Part shown: one piece after another, positions 6,422 to 13,715 of the stretch | Layout: each line of letters begins with the position of its first letter | How positions within the stretch are numbered: the first letter of the stretch is position 1 | Source of the DNA: Victivallales bacterium | Lineage (GTDB): Bacteria > Verrucomicrobiota > Lentisphaeria > Oligosphaerales > Oligosphaeraceae | Reading direction: 5' to 3' | DNA: 13,715 nt | NCBI GenBank assembly: GCA_017963875.1 | Contig: JAGCTA010000010.1 | Coordinates: 1 to 13,715, forward strand | Notes under the pieces: model-generated | The model's database searches: none | What the model was told of the DNA's origin: nothing | What the model saw: only the letters and a program-made list of their open reading frames with translations | Translations under genes and position numbers: made by a program

Positions 6422-7726
6422 ATGAAACATTCAATAGAAAAAAGAGATGAGGCCATTCAACTCAGAAGAGCGGGAAAGACTGCAAGGGAAATGTCATCCC
6501 AGACAGGAATCGGCATGACAACCTTGAAGGGATGGTTCAGGGAGGAAGAGATAAACCGCCTTCCAAAGGGGAAGTGGCGTACAGCGGAAGAGCAAAAAGC
6601 CATCGTCAATGAGTATCTTGAAAGCCATTCACCGAAGGCAATCAAGGAAAAGTACGGAATCGGCAAGACGACATTGTATCGTTGGAAGAAGATCCGCACA
6701 GTTGTCGCCAGAACTCATTCCGGATTGAAATACACCGCGGCGGACATCCAGAAAATGAAACGGCAGATCAAAAGCGACACGGTTTACAGGCAAATAGTCG
6801 AGGCCTGCAATTGCCTGCCCTCGTCGCCGATGAAAGAGCGTGTCCTTGAAATTGAACGGCTGAAGGACCGCTTCACAATCTATTCCCTTTGCAAGGTTCT
6901 TAAAGTCTCCCACGAATCATATTATCGCATTTCCGCGTCGTTGCGAGAAGAAAGCAAAACGCAATTTGAAATCAACGACCAGAATCTGATTCCGCGCATC
7001 CACTACGAGTTCAAGGAAAGCGGTGAACGCTTTGCCGCGCCGATGATTGCCCTCAAGTTGAAGGGAAAGGGAGTCATCGTCTCCAAAGAGCATGTCCGCA
7101 GGCTGATGAAACAGGAGGGTTTGGTCAGCAAGCAATTCAGGCCTCGCTGCCATGGGAACACGACATGCAGGAAATACAATTACAGACGCAACAGGCTGAG
7201 ACGCAACTTTACACAGTCAAAGCCAAATGCGTTCTGGGTCAGCGACATCACCTACGCCCGCGTCAACAAGGAATTCTATGCCATCTGCACTATTCTGGAC
7301 CTCTTCTCTCGAAAAACAGTTGGCTGGGGAATAGCGTCGGAGAACAACTGCGAACTGGTGTCCAGAACGTTCCAGCAGGCATTTGAAGATCGCGGACATC
7401 CGGAAGGACTGACATTCCACAGCGACCAGGGGGCACAATACACTGCGTATGATTTCAGAAAACTGCTGAGGGACTTGAATGTGCGCCAGTCATTGTCAAA
7501 TCTGGGGACTCCCCATGACAACGCGGTCGCGGAATCCTTCTTCAGCACCTTCAAGCGCGAGGAACTGTCCCATAACTGCTACCATAGCCTTGAGGAACTT
7601 GAAAAGACCGTGGCGGACTATATCGACTTCTACAACCGTAAACGCCCGCACCGAAAACTGAAATTGCGGACTCCCGACCAATGTGAACTGGAATACTCAA
7701 TGAGGGAGATGAAAGATGCTGAATGA
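6422..7726 (+). CDS. IS3-family transposase, single ORF, DD(35)E
   Basis: A 434-residue transposase. Residues 5-40 and 52-90 each look like a helix-turn-helix (GIGMTTLKGWF and YGIGKTTLYRWKK), as in the OrfA half of IS3/IS150-type elements. The catalytic core follows: Asp275 in WVSDITYA, Asp335 in TFHSDQGAQYT and Glu371 in DNAVAES, with exactly 35 residues between the last two, the IS3 signature. YNRKRPHRKL near the C-terminus is also typical. Most IS3 elements make this protein by a -1 frameshift between orfA and orfB; here both halves lie in one frame. AGGAGA at 6408-6413 is well placed for ATG 6422. No internal stops, so the enzyme looks intact. It lies between the Fic gene and the kinase cluster. 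Confidence 0.92.
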   Translation: MKHSIEKRDEAIQLRRAGKTAREMSSQTGIGMTTLKGWFREEEINRLPKGKWRTAEEQKAIVNEYLESHSPKAIKEKYGIGKTTLYRWKKIRTVVARTHSGLKYTAADIQKMKRQIKSDTVYRQIVEACNCLPSSPMKERVLEIERLKDRFTIYSLCKVLKVSHESYYRISASLREESKTQFEINDQNLIPRIHYEFKESGERFAAPMIALKLKGKGVIVSKEHVRRLMKQEGLVSKQFRPRCHGNTTCRKYNYRRNRLRRNFTQSKPNAFWVSDITYARVNKEFYAICTILDLFSRKTVGWGIASENNCELVSRTFQQAFEDRGHPEGLTFHSDQGAQYTAYDFRKLLRDLNVRQSLSNLGTPHDNAVAESFFSTFKREELSHNCYHSLEELEKTVADYIDFYNRKRPHRKLKLRTPDQCELEYSMREMKDAE

Positions 7727-7744
7727 TGGGGTGATACACAAAAG

Positions 7745-7787
7745 CGACTTTCGGGAAGGGACCGCAAGGTCTATACCGAAAGTCGCA
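7745..7787. terminator. Strong hairpin after transposase; minus-strand terminator shape
   Basis: GCGACTTTCGG (7745-7755) and CCGAAAGTCGC (7777-7787) form a perfect 11-bp stem. Within the loop, GACC-GCAA-GGTC (7761-7772) makes a second stem capped by a GNRA tetraloop. On the - strand the stem is followed by TTTTGTGT, which gives a terminator-like end; on the + strand there is no U-tract. It begins 18 bp after the transposase stop. It could insulate the transposase from outside transcription, terminate antisense transcription, or be part of the element's end; the role is uncertain. Confidence 0.5.
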
Positions 7788-8121
7788 GCAATTGCTTCGT
7801 CGATTAAGCCTACGACAGGAATGTTCTCGTCGCAAGGTTTTATCGTGTCATTTCTATTCAGTGTATTTTGTCCATCGACTTCCAGATTACGTGCCGCCAG
7901 GCAATAGCAACTGTAATGCCTGTTAGTTTTCGGCACATTTAATGGAAAAACCATGCCTTTATGTTATATTTATGGTATCCTTCGGGTTCGGATGGATATG
8001 ACGATGTTCATGTAAAAACTGAAAATCGATCGGCATAGGATGTTCTGGCACAGTGCGTATCTGAAACGGTTCAATCTGCAAAAGAGATATATTATATTCT
8101 GCAAGAAAAGAGAACGATGAC
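7788..8121. other. Non-coding leader before the kinase cluster
   Basis: No gene is supported here. There is an imperfect hairpin with CAGGCA and TGCCTG arms near 7899-7924, and the sequence becomes AT-rich towards 8100. Short frames on both strands match no family that I know. I see no known riboswitch pattern. It probably contains the promoter of the histidine kinase cluster. Confidence 0.5.
8070..8098 (+). promoter_or_regulatory. Possible promoter of kinase cluster
   Basis: TTCAAT (8070-8075) and TATATT (8093-8098) are 17 bp apart, and the second box ends 23 bp before the ATG of the first kinase. The -35 box is weak and the surrounding sequence is AT-rich, so this is tentative. Confidence 0.35.
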
Positions 8122-10446
8122 ATGACCTATTCAATTATAGGAATACTGGCTGGGATTGTCCTAGTCATCACTAACAGGGACGTGCTGTGGCTGTCAGGGA
8201 ACCCCGAACACACGCGGGTTCAACGTAATTACCGCTGCTTTCTGTTTGCTGTTCTGACCTACTACATCACGGATGCGCTTTGGGGCATTCTTGATGTCTA
8301 TCGCCTTACATCACTTCAGTTTGCAGACACGACATTGTATTTCGCGGCAATGGCGGTGTTGGTTCTTCTTTGGACGCGGTATGTCATAACCTATTTGGAA
8401 AGCAGCACTTCGTTTGGAACCATGCTTTTGTATGGAGGGTGGGCTTTTTTCGGATTTGAGCTCATTGCCATTGTCGTAAATATATTTCATCCCGTCATGT
8501 TCTGGTTCGATAAAGACGGCGGCTACCATACGGCAAGTTTGCGGCATGCGACTCTGTACGTACAAATTTTGATGTTCCTATTGACCTCCATATACACGCT
8601 AGGCATAACCTTGACGACAGGGGGAAAGGCCAGACGAAGGAACCTTACCATAGGGTTGTTTGGAGTTGCAATGATTGTACTGATAGTCTTTCAGGTCCTT
8701 TATCCACTGTGGCCGTTCTACGCGATGGGATGCATGGTCGGAACCTGCCTGCTTCACAGTTATGTACTGGAAGACGAAAAGGAGGAATACCGCAATGAAC
8801 TGGAGGAGTCATTGCGGCGAGAGCAACTCCAGAAGGAGGAACTCACAAATAACAGGGAGGCATTGCAGGAAGCACTTTCGTCCGCCAAGGAGGCGAACAA
8901 TGCAAAGACAGCATTCCTTTCCAACATGAGTCACGAGATACGCACTCCGATGAACGCCATCATCGGACTGAACAGCCTTGCGTTGAGGGACACGACTCTC
9001 ACGGAAACAACCCGTGCCTATCTTAAGAAAATCAACGGAAGCGCAAAGCATCTTCTGGGACTCATCAACGATATTCTGGACATGAGCAGAATTGAATCGG
9101 GGAGGCTTGTGCTACGACGGGAGGAATTTTCCCTGAGCGGGCTGCTGGAGCAGATAAACACCATGGTCATGTCACAGTGCAACGACAAAGGACTGACATT
9201 TGAATGCCATGTCAAAGGTCATGTGGACGACTATTACATCGGCGATGACATGAAGCTCAAGCAAGTGCTCATCAATATTCTCTCGAACGCAATCAAATTC
9301 ACGTCCGCGCCTGGAAGCGTGACTCTGACTATCGAACGTGTCAACACCTACGAAGACCAGTCCACCCTGCGTTTTTCCGTTAAAGACACAGGCATCGGTA
9401 TTGACAAAGCCTTCATTCCAAAGATTTTCGAGCCGTTTACGCAAGAGGACAGCAACCGCAACAACAAATATGGCAGCACGGGCCTTGGAATGGCCATTAC
9501 GAAGAACATCGTCGAACTGATGAACGGAATGATACAAGTCGAATCCGAAAAAGGCGTCGGTTCTGAGTTTATTGTGACGATTACACTGAAGGACTGCAAA
9601 AATCCAAACGCCAGCATGGACAGCATAAACCCAAAGGACATACATGTTTTGGTGGTTGACGACGACCCAATCGCATGTGAACACGCCTTAATCGTGATGG
9701 AGGAGGCAGGCATCCGAACGGACACAGCAAAGAGCGGAGAGGAGGCCTTGAAGAAGGTGGAAGTCCTGCATGCCAAGCAGGACCCATATAACCTTATTCT
9801 TCTGGATTGGAAGATGCCTGAGATGGACGGCGTGGACGTCGCAAGGGAAATCAGAAAGCGCTACGACAATGAAACTACTATCATCTTCCTGACAGCGCAT
9901 AACTGGGATGAAATCATGGACGATGCCCTGCATGTCGGAGTGGACAGCTTCCTTGCCAAGCCACTGCTGGCATCCAGCGTGATTGACGAGTTCCTGCGTG
10001 TCGCCCGCCGCAACAGTCTGACGGTTCTGACAAAGAAAAAGCGTGCGGAACTCAAGGGCAAGCACATTTTGCTGGCAGAGGACATCCAGATCAACGCTGA
10101 AATCATAAAGGAATTAATGCTATCGCGGGATGCCCAGATTGACCATGCGGAAAACGGGAGAATCGCCACGGAACTGTTCGCAAAAAGTTCACCTGGCTAT
10201 TATGATGCCATACTGATGGATGTGCGGATGCCTGAAATGGATGGTCTTACGGCCACCACCGTCATACGTGCCATGGATAGACCTGATGCAAAACGGATTC
10301 CAATCATCGCCATGACCGCAAACGCCTTCGATGAAGATGTTCAGCGTTCCCTCCAGGTTGGAATGAACGCGCATCTCTCCAAGCCTGTGGAGCCTGAACA
10401 CCTCTTCCAGACACTGGAGGAGATGATTTGGGAGAAGGAGAGTTGA
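8122..10446 (+). CDS. Hybrid histidine kinase: 7-TM sensor, HisKA, HATPase, two receivers
   Basis: A 774-residue membrane sensor kinase. About seven hydrophobic segments fill residues 3-215 (near 3-18, 38-58, 70-92, 100-122, 143-165, 174-194, 195-215), with no large extracytoplasmic domain, so the ligand is probably small or sensed in the membrane. A charged coiled coil (216-262) links to HisKA with the phosphorylated His271 in MSHEIRTPMNAI. The ATPase domain has the N box (Asn385 and Asn389), DTGIGI (422-427) and GSTGLG (451-456). Two receiver domains follow: the first with DDD 513-515, phospho-acceptor Asp562 and Lys613; the second with Glu653/Asp654, acceptor Asp700 and Lys754. All key residues are present. 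There is no own HPt domain; a separate HPt gene lies two genes downstream. The ribosome site before ATG 8122 is weak (AAAGAGA). The signal is unknown. Confidence 0.9.
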   Translation: MTYSIIGILAGIVLVITNRDVLWLSGNPEHTRVQRNYRCFLFAVLTYYITDALWGILDVYRLTSLQFADTTLYFAAMAVLVLLWTRYVITYLESSTSFGTMLLYGGWAFFGFELIAIVVNIFHPVMFWFDKDGGYHTASLRHATLYVQILMFLLTSIYTLGITLTTGGKARRRNLTIGLFGVAMIVLIVFQVLYPLWPFYAMGCMVGTCLLHSYVLEDEKEEYRNELEESLRREQLQKEELTNNREALQEALSSAKEANNAKTAFLSNMSHEIRTPMNAIIGLNSLALRDTTLTETTRAYLKKINGSAKHLLGLINDILDMSRIESGRLVLRREEFSLSGLLEQINTMVMSQCNDKGLTFECHVKGHVDDYYIGDDMKLKQVLINILSNAIKFTSAPGSVTLTIERVNTYEDQSTLRFSVKDTGIGIDKAFIPKIFEPFTQEDSNRNNKYGSTGLGMAITKNIVELMNGMIQVESEKGVGSEFIVTITLKDCKNPNASMDSINPKDIHVLVVDDDPIACEHALIVMEEAGIRTDTAKSGEEALKKVEVLHAKQDPYNLILLDWKMPEMDGVDVAREIRKRYDNETTIIFLTAHNWDEIMDDALHVGVDSFLAKPLLASSVIDEFLRVARRNSLTVLTKKKRAELKGKHILLAEDIQINAEIIKELMLSRDAQIDHAENGRIATELFAKSSPGYYDAILMDVRMPEMDGLTATTVIRAMDRPDAKRIPIIAMTANAFDEDVQRSLQVGMNAHLSKPVEPEHLFQTLEEMIWEKES

Positions 10447-10469
10447 CTGAATAATTGCTGTGAATTGAC

Positions 10470-13256
10470 ATGAATAGACAAAATGACATAAAGACTCCTG
10501 AGAAAAACCTCTCCACTCTCGATGTATGGGCTATTGCTTTCGGCTGCATGGTCGGATGGGGAGCTTTTGTAATGCCAGGTTCGACTTTTCTGCCTGTGGC
10601 AGGACCTGCCGGTTCGCTTCTCTCAATGGTGATAGGTCTTGCCGTCATGCTGGTGATAGGATACAGCGTCTCTTATTTGATGATGCGCTCCCCTCGGCCT
10701 GGTGGCGTCTATTCCTTTACGAAAGAAGCCTTTGGTAGGGACCATGCCTTCCTCTGCTCATGGTTTCTCTGCCTCTCCTATCTGACCATCGTGTTCTTGA
10801 ACGGCACTGCGCTATTTCTCGTGATTCGCACCCTGATGGGAGCTGCTGCACACAGAGGATACAGTTACACAGTTGCAGGTAACTCCGTCTATCTGAACGA
10901 GGTATTGCTGTCCATCTTTGCCCTTGTGTGCATAGGGCTGCTCTTCATCGTGGCAAAGCCTGTCCTGCGGCGATTGGCGACGGTGCTGGCTGTAATCCTG
11001 CTCCTCGGGGCTCTCGTCACCACGATCTTCTGCCTCCCCAAAGCCATTTCGCTGGACATTCTCTCATCATTCGGCTATAAGAACCTCAACAGAGGGTTTG
11101 CCATCTTCAGTTTGGTCATTCTAGCACCGTGGGCCTTTGTCGGTTTCGAGGTGATCAGCCTCGACACCATGCATTTCAAGTTTCCTCTTAAAAAGTCAAG
11201 AATGGTGGTTTTCAGTTCCATAGTCATCGCCGCCTTGGTATATATGTCGATGACACTGACAAGCATCTCCACCGTCCCAGACGGATACGAATCATGGGTC
11301 GCATACATCTCCAATCTGGACCAACTGAACGGAATTCCCTCCCTGCCTACCTTCTATGCAGCCAGGACTCTCATGGGACCGCTCGGTGTTGCTGTCATCT
11401 GCATCACTGCACTTGCCGCCATCCTGACTGGCATCATCGGGGCATACAGGGCCATCGTTCATGTGCTCGCCATCATGGCCGAAGACAAAATCCTCTCAGA
11501 GAAGTTCACCAAAACAACATACAGCATCTTCTTCATCATGATACTCGCCATTCTAATCTCCCTTCTGGGGAGGAACACTTTGAGCTGGTTCGTGGACCTG
11601 ACCTCCTTTGGAGCCATCGTCGCATACGGTTACACATCCGCCGCCGCGTACAAGATTGCCAAGACCGAGGGCAACCGCAAGATTATGGCGACAGGTCTGT
11701 TTGGCACATTGCTGTCCCTTGTCTTCGGAATCGTCCAGGTAGTGCCGAATCTGGTGGCGTTGGAAACCATGGGCAGCGAGGCATTTCTGCTCCTGTCGCT
11801 TTGGTGTCTGCTTGGTTTCGTTTTCTATTGGCAGACGATCAGGCGAAGTACTCTTGCGGAGTACAGTGGCATGTCAACTTCAGGGGTGGTGTTGTTCTCA
11901 CTGCTGGTCTATGGCGCATTGATGTGGCTTGGAAAACTGCTGGCTGGTAAAAGCACTTTGGAGGATGTGCATGCTTCCCTTGTCATCGGGGGAATTGTCG
12001 TGATGCTGATTATATTTGTCGGGCTGATTGTCATGCTGTATATACAAACTCTTATAAGGATAATGCACGAGGCGGCGGAGCGCGAGAAGATACGCGTGGT
12101 TGAAGGAAGTCTTGCCAAGAGCCAGTTCCTATTCAACATGTCCCATGACATACGCACCCCTATGAACGCCATCGTCGGCTACACAACTCTTGCTCTGCAG
12201 GAGCCTGACAATATGCTGCGCGGTTATCTGAACAAAATCGAAAAGTCAAGCCAACAGCTTCTGACGCTTATCAACGACATTCTGGAAATGAGCCGGATTG
12301 AGAATGGCAAGTTTGAACTAGAGTTCAATCCGATGGACTTGCGCATGGTTATTGAGGAGGCGGGCGAGCTGTTTGTCGAGCAGATGAAGCGGAAGCGGAT
12401 TGATTTCTCCGTTCATACATCGCAAATACGAAATCGATACGTATGGTGCGACAAGAAGAATCTTAGCCGCGTCCTGCTGAATCTCATTTCCAATGCCTAC
12501 AAGTTCACTCCCGAAGGCGGGACGGTATCCGCATCGATCTATGAAAACGGCGATGGTAACAGCGCCTACAGCTCTTACGAGATCCGTGTGCAGGACAGTG
12601 GAATCGGAATGTCAAAGGAGTTTGTCACAAAAATGTTCAATGCCTTTGAACGGGAGCGCACCTCCACCGACAGCGGTATGAAGGGCACGGGGCTGGGACT
12701 TGCCATCACAAAAAGCATCGTCGATTTGATGGGCGGCACCATCGAGGTATTCACCTCCCCAGGCAACGGCACGGAAATCATCATCCACATCAAATTCCGC
12801 CTCGCCAGCGAGAAGGACATGAAAAAGGAAACCGACCTTGAAAACGCTTCCGACGAAGTTAAAGTTGACTTCACTGGAAAACGTGTCCTGCTGGTGGAGG
12901 ACAACGCTATAAATCTTGAAATAGCGCAGATGCTTCTGGAGCAGATGGGCTTCAGCGTGGAAACCGCCGATAATGGAAAAATCGCTGTGGAGATGGTCGC
13001 CGCCTCCACTCCAGGACATTATGACATCATTCTAATGGACATTCAGATGCCCGTCATGGACGGTTACACGGCCACTAGGGAAATTCGTGCTTTGAAGAAC
13101 AGAAAACTGGCAAGCATTCCAATTCTGGCCATGACTGCCAACACTTTCCCTGAAGACGTAAAAGCCGCCAAAGCCGCTGGAATGCAGGCGCATATCGCCA
13201 AGCCCATTGACGTTGGCGTTCTTAAAAAGGAGCTTGCATTGGTCTTGAAAAATTGA
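10470..13256 (+). CDS. APC-type amino acid permease fused to hybrid histidine kinase
   Basis: A 928-residue fusion. Residues 1 to about 530 form a whole APC-superfamily permease: the TM1 glycine motif GCMVGWGAFVMPG (25-37), PGGVYSF (78-83), the TM6 region LAPWAFVGFE (218-227), and about a dozen or more membrane segments, the last two near 471-491 and 503-525. A short linker (528-555) leads to HisKA with His559 in MSHDIRTPMNAI, an ATPase domain with Asn671 and Asn675, DSGIGM (709-714) and GTGLGLAI (739-746), and one receiver domain with Glu810/Asp811, acceptor Asp857, Thr889 and Lys911. The whole is one uninterrupted frame. It resembles in principle CbrA, where an SSS-type transporter is joined to a kinase, but the transporter family differs. 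It starts 23 bp after the first kinase with no clear Shine-Dalgarno sequence, so coupled translation is likely. It may transport, sense, or both; an amino acid or amine ligand is inference. Confidence 0.9.
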   Translation: MNRQNDIKTPEKNLSTLDVWAIAFGCMVGWGAFVMPGSTFLPVAGPAGSLLSMVIGLAVMLVIGYSVSYLMMRSPRPGGVYSFTKEAFGRDHAFLCSWFLCLSYLTIVFLNGTALFLVIRTLMGAAAHRGYSYTVAGNSVYLNEVLLSIFALVCIGLLFIVAKPVLRRLATVLAVILLLGALVTTIFCLPKAISLDILSSFGYKNLNRGFAIFSLVILAPWAFVGFEVISLDTMHFKFPLKKSRMVVFSSIVIAALVYMSMTLTSISTVPDGYESWVAYISNLDQLNGIPSLPTFYAARTLMGPLGVAVICITALAAILTGIIGAYRAIVHVLAIMAEDKILSEKFTKTTYSIFFIMILAILISLLGRNTLSWFVDLTSFGAIVAYGYTSAAAYKIAKTEGNRKIMATGLFGTLLSLVFGIVQVVPNLVALETMGSEAFLLLSLWCLLGFVFYWQTIRRSTLAEYSGMSTSGVVLFSLLVYGALMWLGKLLAGKSTLEDVHASLVIGGIVVMLIIFVGLIVMLYIQTLIRIMHEAAEREKIRVVEGSLAKSQFLFNMSHDIRTPMNAIVGYTTLALQEPDNMLRGYLNKIEKSSQQLLTLINDILEMSRIENGKFELEFNPMDLRMVIEEAGELFVEQMKRKRIDFSVHTSQIRNRYVWCDKKNLSRVLLNLISNAYKFTPEGGTVSASIYENGDGNSAYSSYEIRVQDSGIGMSKEFVTKMFNAFERERTSTDSGMKGTGLGLAITKSIVDLMGGTIEVFTSPGNGTEIIIHIKFRLASEKDMKKETDLENASDEVKVDFTGKRVLLVEDNAINLEIAQMLLEQMGFSVETADNGKIAVEMVAASTPGHYDIILMDIQMPVMDGYTATREIRALKNRKLASIPILAMTANTFPEDVKAAKAAGMQAHIAKPIDVGVLKKELALVLKN

Positions 13257-13358
13257 TTCATAAGTGGCAGTAGTAGATATTATTAAAATAAGGATCATAT
13301 TTAACTTGACGATAACAGGCCATTCCAGACTTCGGATTTCTAGGGAGATTTAAAACAA

Positions 13359-13700
13359 ATGACAATAGAAGACTTAATTGCCTTTGGGGCAAATACAAAT
13401 GAAGGGCTGCAGAGATGCATGAACAAAGAAGATTTCTATCTCCGTATGGTAAAAAAGGTGCCTGGAGACGCCAATTTCCAGAAACTTTATGATGCGATGG
13501 CTGTCGGCGATTTGGCTGCTGCCTTTGACGCCGCCCATGCAATCAAAGGTGCCACTGGCAATTTGTCGCTTTTGCCGATCTTCAATCCAGTCTCAGAAAT
13601 GACGGAACTGCTCCGCATGCGCACGCAGACTGACTATTCGACGTTGCTGGAAGCTATTCGCAAGGGGCGTGATGAATTGGAGTTGATTTGCTCAAAGTGA
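13359..13700 (+). CDS. Stand-alone HPt phosphotransfer protein
   Basis: A 113-residue, mostly helical soluble protein. AAHAIKGATGNLSL (58-71) is the HPt signature, with His60 the expected phosphorylation site and the following Lys63-Gly64 conserved. It lacks any kinase, receiver or membrane segment. Known HPt proteins carry phosphoryl groups from a hybrid kinase receiver to a final response regulator, and the two hybrid kinases upstream have no HPt of their own, so it is the natural shared partner; that pairing is inferred from position. AGGGAG at 13342-13347 precedes the ATG by 11 bp. It is 102 bp after the second kinase in an AT-rich gap, so it might have its own promoter, but I see no good one. 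The partner regulator may lie beyond the right edge. Confidence 0.85.
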   Translation: MTIEDLIAFGANTNEGLQRCMNKEDFYLRMVKKVPGDANFQKLYDAMAVGDLAAAFDAAHAIKGATGNLSLLPIFNPVSEMTELLRMRTQTDYSTLLEAIRKGRDELELICSK

Positions 13701-13715
13701 GTTTATGCATCTTGT

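Larger units (their letters stand above)
6300..7790 (+). mobile_element. IS3-family insertion sequence, ends not resolved
   Basis: The extent is approximate, based on an intact IS3-type transposase. I looked for terminal inverted repeats and a 3-4 bp target duplication in 6232-6421 and 7727-8000 and found no convincing pair, so these limits are only a guess from the usual 1.2-1.5 kb size of the family. Confidence 0.4.

Noticed and set aside
7697..7954. 85-codon - strand frame across the hairpin
   Set aside because: No recognisable family; it overlaps the transposase 3' end and reads through both arms of the hairpin.
13306..13334. TTGACG as a -35 box of a separate HPt promoter
   Set aside because: No acceptable -10 hexamer is found 16-19 bp downstream.
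1..13715. CRISPR arrays, rRNA genes, complete tRNA genes, phage structural genes
   Set aside because: No regularly spaced repeats, no rRNA-like segments, no complete tRNA cloverleaf and no phage structural protein were seen; the only tRNA sequence is the 20-nt 3' fragment.

Overview
The window is about 13.7 kb of bacterial DNA, moderately GC-rich, with dense genes almost all on the + strand. The lineage cannot be fixed from sequence alone. NadA-type NAD synthesis, a PF04909-type amidohydrolase beside a short radical SAM protein, and large hybrid histidine kinases with a free HPt protein fit an anaerobic, possibly gut-associated bacterium such as a Lentisphaerae/Verrucomicrobia-like or clostridial organism; this is inference.

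Left part (1-4617) looks like chromosomal backbone. It holds the 3' end of nadA (quinolinate synthase) overlapping by one base with mnmA (tRNA 2-thiouridylase). Next comes a scar where a 5' fragment of a MalY/PatB-type C-S lyase gene (+) meets an inverted internal fragment of a cystathionine gamma-synthase/lyase-type gene (-), both cut within a few bases of 1966. A tight three-gene operon follows: a TIM-barrel amidohydrolase, a pyridoxal/pyridoxamine kinase and a small radical SAM protein.

Boundary (4748-4824): on the - strand there is a 20-nt 3' end of a tRNA gene, probably tRNA-Pro, including CCA, followed by a Rho-independent-like terminator but with no tRNA body. This is what the distal attachment site of an element integrated in a tRNA 3' end looks like, so everything to the right may be a genomic island that continues beyond the window.

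Right part (4825-13715), possible island: an AT-richer empty stretch, then a Fic AMP-transferase-type gene behind a promoter wrapped in a symmetric nested inverted repeat, then an intact IS3-family DD(35)E transposase in a single ORF, followed by a strong hairpin. A signalling cluster comes next: a 7-TM hybrid histidine kinase with two receiver domains, a second hybrid kinase whose sensor is an entire APC-type amino acid permease, and a stand-alone HPt protein. Together these could form a multistep phosphorelay (His to Asp to HPt), but no DNA-binding or enzymatic output regulator is present in the window.

The most unusual items are the permease-kinase fusion, the tRNA-derived attachment scar, the nested operator at the Fic gene, the MnmA that lacks the usual second catalytic cysteine, and the abutting PLP-enzyme gene fragments.
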